Shown here one piece after another: positions 35,034 through 45,354 of a stretch of 64,000 bases of DNA; position 1 is the stretch's first letter, and each line of letters begins with the position of its first letter. The DNA comes from Pseudophaeomoniella oleicola (Eukaryota; Ascomycota; Eurotiomycetes; Phaeomoniellales; Phaeomoniellaceae), in NCBI GenBank assembly GCA_003868215.1, contig QWDQ01000002.1, forward strand, positions 372,001 through 436,000, read 5' to 3'. The translations under genes and the position numbers were made by a program. The notes below the pieces were generated by a model, which saw only the letters and a program-made list of their open reading frames with translations, searched no databases and was not told the DNA's origin.

Positions 35034-35393
35034 TCATGTGATAAGAGTAACAACGAGTTTATAGCGATGTTCCTTGTTTCTTGTATGTGATGTATGATCA
35101 ATGCAAGAAAATGACGTTTCAGGTGAGCAGGATTGAAGATGGGAATTTGAGATGGCACATGGAAGCACACCGAGGCACTGCATCCATAATCTGCCCGTCT
35201 CGCCGTGGAAAGCAGCGTGACTAGCGAATGAGTTAGCACTCAGGATATGATATACAGTACCATCAATGGCTCTAGATGTAATACCGTTCTCGAACTTGGA
35301 GCCACTGGTCTTTGGCGTTGACAACCTCCGATGAACAATCTGCAAGACATTTACCGCTCTTTGAGATTTTGATTCTGATTCGATGGGATACAA
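35034..35393 (-). CDS. hypothetical small ORF
   Basis: Frame of 119 residues from an ATG, with no recognised domain. Part of it (FENGITSRAIDGTVYHIL) is plausible protein, but the C-terminal third is low-information. It lies upstream of, and on the same strand as, the 34456-34800 frame; no convincing splice links them. Confidence 0.18.
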   Translation of the reverse strand: MYPIESESKSQRAVNVLQIVHRRLSTPKTSGSKFENGITSRAIDGTVYHILSANSFASHAAFHGETGRLWMQCLGVLPCAISNSHLQSCSPETSFSCIDHTSHTRNKEHRYKLVVTLIT

Positions 35394-36124
35394 TAGATTC
35401 CTGCCTAAGTTCAGGTACTACGACACATGCCACTTAACCGTATCGAGTAGGCATACTCCGGCAAAGACCAGCGCCTAGAAGACCCCATCAGCTAAGCCCT
35501 GACTGTCCTATAACACGTGAGAGCACTGCGCCCTGACATTTCTTTGGCAATCTGTCAAGTAGAAACAAGAGAGGTACGCCTCGACGCAATTTTATATACA
35601 CATATGCTATATAGTAGACAGTATGGAAGAAATTGGAATTATAATACTATTATAATACTGTTATATCGACATCTGAGATCATTAATGGTCGACAGACAGT
35701 TAGGATTGGCCATCGAACTCCCTTTTTCCTCTTCTACAGGTGGACAGCTGGAAAGCTGAAAGGGAAGCTTCTGAGCTTCTAGCGTTGGTGATTCGAGATG
35801 GAGTCGATTCGCCCACATTATGGGGATCATGCTGCATAACTCATAACTTGCCGGCCACGCGAGCACGCCAGACGCCTCCTGACTTGTCTCGACTACATAC
35901 TACGGTACATACTATGGCTACCTAATTCCCGACTAATGGCACGGCGTTCCAGCAATCAGCGTGTGGTTCCAGCTTCCTTCGACTTTTACTACGGTGCCTT
36001 ATCCCTCCGAGATTGATCGTCAACGCTATGGATCCATGAACCCGGAGCATTACCACAACTCTGAAACTTCAATCATCGCCCACTCTCGATCTCCTCCCTT
36101 GTTTAGGAAGGTATCCTTCCCCTT

Positions 36125-36138
36125 GTACTACGTAGTAG
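36125..36138. repeat. near-palindrome GTACTACGTAGTAG
   Basis: Exact copy of 30514-30527, located about 290 bases before the phosducin start. Confidence 0.75.
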
Positions 36139-36426
36139 GATATCATTTCAGTGTGCGCTGCGCTATCCGCCTCTTCTTAGACCAATCCTACATCGTCATC
36201 CACTGGCAGTCCGACGACCTGACGGGCCGCTTCCATTCTAACCCTGCGCTTGACACCGTCCCTTGACACTTTGTAACCTATAGCACGCTGCTCCCCCAGG
36301 CTTACCTTACCGCCATATACGTTCTAACGCTTGGAGCTGGCTGGCTGACGTGGCGGTCTTTCGTTTGATGCCACCTACTGCGCCAACCCATTAAATATCA
36401 TACACAACTCCCTGTCTCTTTCCACC

Positions 36427-37633
36427 ATGTCTTCATCACTCGCCCAAGACGAACTTGACCGTTATTTCTCTTCAAAAGACAACGCCAGGTCGCACCCTGA
36501 GGATAGAGCCGACAGCAATTCAGACGACTCATACCCAGAAGAAGAGAAAGAGCCAACATACGTGAATGACGACGCCGAGGGAAGTGACGAGGAACCACTA
36601 CACGATCAAGCCCGAGGCAGGATGTCTTACACAGCAACCCAAACATACACTTTACCGACGACGCTGTTTGATGCCAACACAGGGCCGAAAGGTGTCATAG
36701 CAGATGCTGCATCTTTTGAGCGGGCCAAGAAGAAGTCGTTCCGAAGGACGCTATATAATTTCACAGCAAATGCATACCCATTCTCTAAGACGCCATCACA
36801 GAAAGACACGAGTTCGCCTGAGCGTTCGGCGAACGAGGCTGATGACGAGGAAGAATTTATGCGAAAATGGAGGGAGAACAGATTGAAAGAATTGCAAAAC
36901 GGAATTGGCACCCAGAGAAAAGCCAGTCCGAGTAAGAGACGATGGGGCGGAATCGACGACGTCGATGCAAATGGTTATTTGGATGCTGTAGAGAAGCCAT
37001 CCTCTGATGCTATAGTGGTGGTATGCATCTACGATCCCGAGGTATGTTGTCTGCGTCGAGCCTGTCTTTACGAATCCCATATCCCTCAATACCCTACCTG
37101 AAGATGTCTTTGATGCCCTTATCTCTATGCTCCTCAAGCTAGCGATAGGCATCCTCTGGCCACTACCTGATCTTACCCCACGAGGTGTCAACTCTTCCAG
37201 ATCATGGGAATCAACGTCCTTACACCTACCTGTTGTCAACACTTTTCATGGCCATCTGCCTTACATGCATTTCTTCACCTGATTCGATGTGATCTTCCAA
37301 GCCAACAAGAGTGTGTTCTGTTCTGGGCGCCATGCTGACAATTCGCTCAGTCTGCAGTATCTACTCATGTTGAAGAGTCACTTGAGACCATTGCAAGACG
37401 GCACATGACCACACGATTCATCAAGCTACATCACGAAATTGCTGAAATGAATCATGTCGGTGCTCCTGCTATCTTGGCTTACAAAGGTGGAGATGTCTTT
37501 GCTACCATTGTCAATATCGTTCCCGAACAGCGGGATGTTGATGCACTGGAAGCTCTTCTTCTACAGTAAGTTCACCGAAGTTAAGACTAAAGTGCCCAGA
37601 CTGACGATCTGTTCAAGGCACCGCATTGTTTAG
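36427..37633 (+). CDS. phnA: phosducin-like protein (PhnA/BDM-1 type)
   Basis: Three exons (36427-37041, 37351-37565, 37618-37633) give 281 residues in frame. An acidic disordered N-terminus (residues 1-65) precedes the helix motif TGPKGVIADAASFERAKKKS, which in phosducin family members contacts G-beta. The C-terminal half is the inactive thioredoxin fold: AIVVVCIYDPE at the splice, then TTRFIKLHHEIAEMNHVG, APAILAYKGGD and FATIVNIVPEQRDVDALEA. Phosducin-like proteins are co-chaperones that help CCT fold G-beta and pair it with G-gamma; in Aspergillus and Cryphonectria loss mimics loss of G-beta. The 309-nt first intron is long for this genome. The third exon adds only HRIV; if intron 2 is retained, the frame stops right after Gln, so the tail is optional. 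Confidence 0.93.
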
Positions 37634-38385
37634 ACAATCGCCAGCAAACGATAGTTGCTGCTATGGATAGCGTTTAGTGCTCTCGCACCATCCGGCGTTA
37701 CCCACTGTACAATATTTCACAGGACGTACACGAAGGCTCGATCAAAGAGAAAATGAACAGCGGAATTGCTTCGACGATACCCCCTATATCTTTCTACGCT
37801 GTGTTGTGATTTAGGGCAGGCGTAAATCTTACGATGGTTTCATTCTTTCATTTGTATATTAGAAACTGTTTCATGGGTTAGTAAAGAACATGACATTAGA
37901 TGCAACCACATTTATCTGGTTTATATAGGTGGCTTGGGAGCTGTGAGATTGGAATTCGGTGCAATGTACGAGAACCGGAAAGTTCCAGGGGGGGAACTCG
38001 TCTGCCATGCATCATGCGCAGACGCTTGAAGAATCTAATCCCTTCATTCCCTCATACCTACTATGTGCTTTGGATTTTCTGGACAATTTGCAATTCCTCT
38101 CAATTCTTTTCAATTTTCTACCCATTGTTCCTTTTCTTTACTTTAGGAGAAAGGGGTGAAGCGGGGGATTCCTCTTTGCATGTGGCATTGAGACATCGGA
38201 GTTGGCCGGTATCACAGATTTCCTTTCCAGAGTCAAACATTCCGATCGTTACATTTATCTTCAAAAGACGTGTATCATCCTATTTTTTCTTTTGCTTCCC
38301 GTTCACTGACTCTTTAAGGCTGGATCTGATCGAATTTTGTTCCCAATCAATGATATTCCTGTAGGATACTGCTCTGTTTCGGAAA
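37634..38385. other. intergenic spacer
   Basis: About 750 bases in tandem between phosducin and the oxygenase. T-rich stretches near 38080-38150 and 38275-38305 fit a promoter or leader of the next gene. No gene is supported. Confidence 0.5.
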
Positions 38386-39498
38386 ATGCCACCAGTGTCT
38401 GCCTCAGATGGAACAGCTCCAGCTGCGGACGAGTCAATAAATTTACCCCTTTTTGACATATCCCAGGAGACAGCAGAGGTAGGCAAGTCACTTATAGCGG
38501 CCGCAGCGAAATGGGGATTCCTTTGGATCGTCGGATCGCCAGCTGGCAAGGCTGCCTCCGAACCTGGCAGGCATTACGATTTCGACGACGATACAGTGGA
38601 CAATGTCTTCGCGATAGCCAAGAAGTTCTTCGTGGAAGCTCCAGTGGAGGAAAAGGATGCATGTAGGATCACTCATAACCGAGGGTACGTGGGCATGCAC
38701 GTCGAGAATCTGGACCCGTCGCAACATGCACGAGGCGACTTCAAACAGGCATTTAATCTGGCAGAGCCGATCGACGGAAAATGGCGACAACCGATACCCG
38801 CAACATTTGCGGCACGAGAGGCCGAACTGATAGACTTCCACAAGAGATGTCGGAACATGTCTGAAAGGATCCTACGGCTGATGGCTATGGGCCTCGAGAT
38901 GGAAGATATCAATTGGTTGGCCTCGCGGCACCAACGTGGAACTCAAAGTACCCGTTTCCTATACTATCCATCGTTACCGAAGGGCACGGACTATAATGCT
39001 GATGCCGACATACGAGCTGGTGCACATTCTGATTACGGAAGCATCACACTACTCTTTCAGAGACCTTCTCAGCCGGGTCTGGAAATTCGCACTCCCGAAG
39101 GCAATTGGGCTTCGGTTCCTATTTTCCCGCCAAATTATCACTCCTCGACATTCCCTCCCATCCTGGTTAACATTGGCGACCTCCTTTCTTACTGGACAAG
39201 TGGACTGTTGAAGTCGACCGTACACCGAGTGATTCTGACGGAAGGATTACAGTCTCCTCAGCTAGGCGAAGACCGATTTTCGCTTGCAGTCTTCGTCAGC
39301 CCACGGGACGACGTCGAACTAGCCCCTATGCCGTCTCCGCTTGTGGCTGCGAGAGCAGAGGAATTTGCCGTTGGTCATGGAGGAGGGGCTGCGCAGTCTG
39401 GGACCCTGAGGACGATGACTGCTGGGGAGCATTTGAGCAATCGACTGAGGGCAACATATGGAGCAGTCTATCAACCCGAGGCTGCGAGTAGTGCTTGA
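38386..39498 (+). CDS. 2-oxoglutarate/Fe(II) oxygenase, isopenicillin-N-synthase-like
   Basis: Intronless frame of 370 residues. The N-terminal DIOX_N part begins INLPLFDISQETAEVGKSL and contains RGYVGMHVENLD. The jelly-roll domain has the metal ligands His-x-Asp in AGAHSDYGSITLLFQ and the distal His in LKSTVHRVIL, plus the 2-oxoglutarate-binding Arg/Ser in DRFSLAVFV. Members oxidise small molecules such as plant hormones, toxins, flavonoids or thymine-like bases; the substrate cannot be told. It is not flanked by biosynthetic backbone genes, so a cluster role is not supported. The start ATG directly precedes a short Ala/Ser-rich leader. Confidence 0.93.
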   Translation: MPPVSASDGTAPAADESINLPLFDISQETAEVGKSLIAAAAKWGFLWIVGSPAGKAASEPGRHYDFDDDTVDNVFAIAKKFFVEAPVEEKDACRITHNRGYVGMHVENLDPSQHARGDFKQAFNLAEPIDGKWRQPIPATFAAREAELIDFHKRCRNMSERILRLMAMGLEMEDINWLASRHQRGTQSTRFLYYPSLPKGTDYNADADIRAGAHSDYGSITLLFQRPSQPGLEIRTPEGNWASVPIFPPNYHSSTFPPILVNIGDLLSYWTSGLLKSTVHRVILTEGLQSPQLGEDRFSLAVFVSPRDDVELAPMPSPLVAARAEEFAVGHGGGAAQSGTLRTMTAGEHLSNRLRATYGAVYQPEAASSA

Positions 39499-39989
39499 AT
39501 TGTAACAGGGAGCCTATCAACTTGATAGTATTGTTGGTCGCCCCTAACAGAGTCCGTAACTGGAGATGGCCATCGGTAAATGACTATCTAATAGGTAGAA
39601 ACACGGATCTGTTGAGATACATCTGAGATATCGCAATGTAGCAGTTCATGATTCGTGCTGAGGACCGATTGTAAGTAGTGGAGCTACTCTCCTCGTCCCT
39701 TGACTTGTACCGTAGTAATAAGGTTCTCGCGGTCCCTGACTAACTTAGGGAACTTAGTAGTAACTTAGATTCAGATCGTCCGCCCCGTTTGGTGCACCAC
39801 GCGCGGCTTCCAACGTTAAACCCCAAGTTTTCTTTGAGCGAACATCCAAGAATCACATCATCGTGCAATCCATAGCCGCAACACAAGGTGAGCATTGCCA
39901 AAGGCCTTAACTGGCACTGAGGCTCTCTCTTGAGCGCAAGACTTGTGATAAGTTCTCCTTTCCATCTGTCCCAACAGACAGTGCTTAGG
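39499..39989. other. intergenic spacer upstream of MKT1
   Basis: About 490 bases in tandem. Repeated TAACTTAG/AGTAACTTAG-like words lie near 39740-39770. No gene is seen. Confidence 0.5.
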
Positions 39990-42365
39990 ATGCCTGGTAA
40001 GATCTCTTGACCCCAATGTTGAAGCTCGTCGACACATGCTCAAATTTGGACAGCGCAAACATTGGAAGAGTGGTACGGGCCACGAATTCCCTCTCTGCTG
40101 CTATCCTCCCTCAAGGATGCAGTCATTGCCATCGATGCCTCATATTACCTTGATCTTCATCTGAACAAACAATCGCAAGAACAACTCCTGAATGCTCTGG
40201 GTGGTTTCCCGTTTGTACTCAAGTCTAGCGTTGAGCGCGAGCTTTCGATTCTAAAACAACATGGCATTACCCCAATCTTCGTTTTCAACGGTCTCGATTT
40301 CGGCGGTGTCAAACGAGAATCAGCTGGGCCAACGAGCGAGTCCGCACCTGCATACGAGAAGGCTTGGGAAGCCTATGATAATCAGGACGTCCCTTCAGTA
40401 TTGAGTTGGTTTCAAAAAGCTGGTAAGACTTAACTGTGATGTACTTGTCATCTGGGAAGATCTAACGTGCTGTTAGGCAACTCAACGGAAGCTGTCTATA
40501 AGCTACTGCAGAAGGTTCTCGCGCAGAACAAGGTGGATTTCCTGGTTGCTCCCTACAGTGCGGGCGCACAGGTCTGTGATCACCTTCTTTTATCACGATG
40601 TCTGTACTGATGATTGAGAAGCTGGCATACCTAGAGAAGCAACCCGAGCGATTTATCGATGCTGTTATGGGCTCCCCTGAACTCTTCCTGTTTGACATTG
40701 ACAAGACAATCCTACGATTTGATCTTGAACACAACTCATTCGATTGGTTGAGCCGATCATCGTGTCAAGAACGCCTTGACCGAGTATCGGACGAAGTGTT
40801 TAGGGATGCGCTTCTCCTGACCGGGACAACATATCTACCTACATTCCCTCCCCTCCAGAGGATCAACCATGGCGGGAAAGGAGCTTCGATCAGAGATGCA
40901 CTGAACATGCTGAACAGCGCAGGTCGTTCGATTACCACCTTGTGTAATCAGTATAGAGACGACCAGGAGGTGCAAAGTTCACAGTATGCGGATAGGTACA
41001 AAAAAGCCGTCATGACCGTCAAACACCACGTCGTCATGGAATCAGACGGAAAGGTGTCTCCATTAGACATGCAGCATGCGCCAGGAGACGTTCACGAATT
41101 CATTGGTCAGCGGCTACCGGAAGAGCTCTACTTCTATGTCTCGAAGGGTATGCTCAGCCCTCATGTGCCAAATTGGATTACTTCAGGCATTATCGACGTT
41201 GCCCTCCCCCCTGGTACATCCGACTCCGAAGTCTATCGCAGGCTCATGCGTGAGCAGCTACTTCCTGTCTGGACTCAGTCACTCAGCCTACTCTCTACCA
41301 ACCTTCATCGGTACTATCAAACGCGCAGTGTTGCTGTTAGAACATATTTCGGAGCAACAGCCGAGGGCCAGATCAATCTTAAAGAGGTCCCTTCAGTCAA
41401 GGAACAGCTGAGTCGATGGAAGATTCATGAAAACCATTTGCCCAAACCTATCAAAGATTCGCAGAATGAAGTCACTGTGCTCGCGATACTGAGCTTGGAG
41501 GATCCTTCCTTTGTTGCTCAGACACTTTCGAAGCCGAACTCATCAGCCATTGCGACGAGCCCTGAAATCGCATCTAATACCTTGTGGAGATTCTTCCAAT
41601 TACGCAACTATATTTCTCAAGACAAACATGAGCTCACATCATGGGGTCGTGCACTGGAAGTTGCACTGTCCGGTCTTGACCCGGCTGATAAGCTGGAAGA
41701 TGCCGTCGTGCTTTGCATGGAAATGCTTCGACTGGGCCTTGTCAATGGTAACGATATGTTTGCCAACATATCTGGTGGGCCACGAGGTGATGACTCGCAG
41801 AAACAATACGCAAATTTGATCTCGAGAGTTGCATGTTTCGGACGCCTAAAACACAAATCTCTTGGGTACTCGGGACCGTTGAGTAGGCAGCTATTGACAT
41901 ATTCAGGCTTGATCGGCGCAGTCAGAACCAGCCTGAGAGATCTCTTGGAGGTCGTCATGACAGGAATGTTCTTAGGAGCAGACGTCGACCGGAATAGAGG
42001 TGATTGGCAGGAGCTCGGATTGAACTTACCGTTACTGGAGGACAACGGTTGCGGCCTTGCAGTTCTTACCAAAACCTATTTCGACCAAATTTCACAGCCT
42101 GCCAGTGATCAATCACTGTCGGACCAGGTGGCAGCAGCCAAGAAACAGGTGGCCGAGTACTTCAGAAATGTCGTGAGTTTTACTAAGAATTTGGACTATG
42201 CGTTCAAACTGTGGGACGCAGTAAGATCCCCTCCTGACTGAAATACTTCGAGGAATGCTAATTTTCACACGATAGGTTTACGCCGGTGTTCAGGCAGCTG
42301 GCAAAGATTTCAAAGATCAGGCTGTTTGGGCTGATGCTGATGCTTGGTTGAAGGCGAGAAGATAA
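39990..42365 (+). CDS. mkt1: MKT1-like post-transcriptional regulator
   Basis: Five exons (39990-39996, 40054-40422, 40477-40571, 40622-42220, 42276-42365) give 719 residues with consistent phases. The first coding exon is only 7 nt (ATGCCTG); spliced to 40054 the protein begins MPAQTLEEWYGPRIPS. An XPG/PIN-like nuclease fold follows (DAVIAIDASYYLDLHLNKQ, ITPIFVFNGLDFGG, VDFLVAPYSAGAQLAYLE) in which the acidic active-site pattern is only partly kept, as in Mkt1. The central and C-terminal MKT1 domains include GSPELFLFDIDKTILRFD and RNYISQDKHELTSWGRAL. Yeast Mkt1 acts with Pbp1 on mRNA stability and translation, including of mitochondrial-protein mRNAs. The donor of intron 3 (GTCTGT) is weak, but the joint restores the family motif. 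Confidence 0.93.
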
Positions 42366-42848
42366 GATGTCCAAGATGTTCAGCAGTCGACGATGTCTTT
42401 CGAGTGATGAGAGCGCGTTGGTGCGGTCTCAATTTAGCACCACACAGCTCCACGTTCATGACTAGAAGCACGTTTGATGATGTTAATGCTAGAATCTTGG
42501 AGCCAATGGCAGCTTCCGGCGTTCGGCACGAATAGATCCAGTCCCTGCTGCATAATTGTAGCAATGAGAATCACAAGTCTACTCTACATCCGTGCTCTGT
42601 GATTGATCGCAATGATAAGAGTCCGCAAGATATATTGACGGTAGAAATGTACTACTAAAACAAGACTGAGCGTATCGTCACGCTGCCAAGCTTCCTTATC
42701 GATTTGCATGGGTCCTGCCATCCCCGCAAAATATTTTTTTGTTCGACCGAATTGCTGCCACATTGATCTGCGACTTTCTCTCGCTGTACACCCCCTAGCA
42801 TACGTAGATTACCCTTCCGTCTCAGAGACGCTTCTGTGTTGAATCTCA
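42366..42848. other. intergenic spacer
   Basis: About 480 bases between MKT1 and RRB1, same strand. It should hold one 3' untranslated region and one promoter. Nothing else is recognised. Confidence 0.5.
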
Positions 42849-44479
42849 ATGTCAAAGCGCGCTCCCGCCGAGAGAGAGGAGGACTATGTCGAGGCCCTAA
42901 AAGCGGGCGAGCGACCGCCAGTCCCAGAAGGCGACGAGGAACTTGAGTTCGAGGACGACTTTGGAGATGAGTTCGAGAGTGAAGATGAGATCATTGAGGC
43001 AGGCGTTGACGGAAGGCCAGACGAGGAGCGAGAAGAAGAAGAACGAGGTAAGTGGCTCAAATTTGCCCATTCACCAATGCGACTTCTGGGCACTGCCTGC
43101 TTTCAGGCACGCCTTCTGCACTCACGATTGACGGTGCTGACCAGCTAGCAGATGCGATGGATGTGGATCAACAGACCTTCATACCAGGAAGGTCAAAACT
43201 GGAAGCCGGAGAGCATTTAGCACCGGATACTTCGACGTACGAAATGCTGCACACATTGTCCACGCCTTGGCCTTGTCTCTCATGTTCAGTAGTACGGGAT
43301 AATCTTGGTGACAGTCGAAAGGGGTATCCGCGGACGGTCTTCGCTGTAGCAGGTACACAAGCCGAGAGCTCGCGCGCGAAAGAGAATGAGTTACTCATCC
43401 TGAAGCTGTCGAGCTTGTCGAAGATGGAGAGAGCAGACGACGAGACAGATTCCGAGTCCGATACGGACAGTGATGACGGGGAAGGGTCAAAAGAGCCTAT
43501 TTTAGAATCAAAGTCGGTACCTCTACCAAGTACGACGAACAGAATACGGGCATTCCAACCCGCTCCGACACCATTGGCGGACCCGACAGCAATGCCTAAC
43601 ACCATTACCGCTACCATGCTCGAAAACTCACAAGTTTTGATCCATGACGTTACACAGCATCTACAAGCACTTTCCACACCCGAAAAGGGTATAACAATCA
43701 CACCATCCGCTTCCAAACCCCTCTCTACGTTACGCATGCATAAGGATGAAGGGTATGCACTAGATTGGCAATCAGCGTCACTCCATCCCTTAGGCCGCCT
43801 GCTCACGGGTGACAACAATGGTCTCATCTACAGCACACAGCGAACAGAAGGTGGCGGCTGGGTCACAGATACACGGGCATTTACCGGCCACACTGGCTCG
43901 GTCGAAGAGATCCAGTGGTCACCAAACGAACGCAACGTCTTTGCTAGCGCGAGTTCTGACGGCACCGTCAAAGTTTGGGACGTCCGTTCGAAAGCCCGCA
44001 AACCAGCCGTTGATGTAAAAATCTCTAAACACGACGTCAATGTCATGAGCTGGTCAAATCAAACCTTCCATCTTCTCGCTACAGGTCATGACGACGGTGA
44101 GTGGGCTGTCTGGGATCTCAGGCAATGGAAACCACAGCCAAATTCTCCTGGTGGCCGAATCAAGCCATCCCCGGTTGCAAACTTCAACTTCCACAAAGAA
44201 CCGATAACATCGATAGAATGGCATCCAACAGACGATAGTGTGGTAGCCATCGCGTCGGCAGACAATACTACCACGCTTTGGGACTTGGCTGTCGAGCTCG
44301 ACGACGAAGAATATGGTCGGGAAAGCGCTGTCCTCGGCGGCGAGAAAGTGCCGCCGCAACTTCTGTTTATTCACCATGTTGAGGATGGAAAGGAGTTGCA
44401 CTGGCATCCACAGATGGAGGGTACATTGGTGGTAACGGGCAAAAATGGATTGGGTGTCTTCAAGACCATCAGCGTTTAA
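42849..44479 (+). CDS. rrb1: RRB1/GRWD1 WD40 ribosome-assembly chaperone
   Basis: Two exons, 42849-43047 and 43152-44479, give 508 residues. The acidic N-terminus (EGDEELEFEDDFGDEFESED) precedes the conserved QQTFIPGRSKLEAGEHLAPD and the HTLSTPWPCLSC block that starts the beta-propeller. An acidic loop (DETDSESDTDSDDGEG) interrupts the propeller. WD motifs include GHTGSVEEIQWSPNERNVFA, TVKVWDVRSK, LLATGHDDGEWAVWDLRQ and PITSIEWHP. Yeast Rrb1 is the dedicated chaperone of ribosomal protein L3 (uL3), and GRWD1 is its human relative. The intron ends in a tandem TAGCAG, so acceptors at 43148 and 43151 would differ by a single Ala. Confidence 0.95.
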
Positions 44480-45354
44480 ATGGGAGCGATTTATATCACT
44501 TTATATTCGTGCGGAGAATCAACTCATGTTGCCTCCTCCTGAGTAGATGTCCCTTCTTGATATGAACCAATATACATACGGTGGAGATCTACTCTCAAGA
44601 CAATCGCGATCAGGTGCCAAAAGTGCTTTGATTGCATTGCCCAAGGTATCGGATTTTGTTAGCACTGCTTTCTATCTTCCCAGCATGATGAGGAAATGAT
44701 TGGACATGCCCTCATGATATTGGCCGACCAGGCTGAATGGTTTTTCACGAGCGCTTTAGATATATCCCTTATGACCTAGGTATGTTGATAGGTCAGGTGG
44801 GCAGCCTGTCTGCCTCAGTCAATAATATATATACGATAAGATTGTTCGAGGAGGGGGGTGTGGAACTTGTTGAGATAGGCACACACAAGAAGTACACGGA
44901 GTGTCTTTTATTAACTTAACTTGCAAGGAATTGCCCGTCGGCCCTAAGAAAGGATGAACATTCCATTCCCTTATCTTACATCTTATGTTGAAAACCCCGA
45001 ATATGCCGCTTGGGTGACTATACCTTAAATGTTTCATATCTGACTCTTGACTCTCTCTGACTTGTCACGTATCAACTTTGGTATCATCATCCCTTTCGTT
45101 GCACCATCTGTTGATCGGGTTCACTTGGAGCTTATTGCCTTTTCTTTCTTTGATATTTTGTTCGTTTGCATAGGTATTCGCGATCTCTTCTTCGATTGGA
45201 GCGCCAAATCGTTATCTCTAGCTCACTTATCGTTTGAATGCCGATAACGGGGGGTAGAGACAGTTGAGCTCGAAACAGGACAAAGGACACTATTGTACAT
45301 GATACTTCAGTTCGATAGAAATCTCGAATTGAAAGGGAGGCATAGAAGCATCGT
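44480..45354. other. intergenic spacer
   Basis: About 875 bases in tandem between RRB1 and the transporter. Short ORFs at 44737-44919 and 45047-45247 show no recognised content. No repeat or RNA gene is seen. Confidence 0.5.

Larger units (their letters stand above)
33492..36426. other. spacer between G-beta and phosducin genes
   Basis: About 2.9 kb. It holds the G-beta 3' untranslated region, two unrecognised minus-strand frames (34456-34800 and 35034-35393), an AT-rich stretch near 35590-35670, and the palindrome at 36125-36138. No RNA gene or mobile element is recognised. Confidence 0.5.

Noticed and set aside
43168-43827. 219-residue minus-strand ORF opposite RRB1
   Set aside because: It mirrors the acidic/Ser-rich codons of RRB1 on the other strand and has no recognisable domain.
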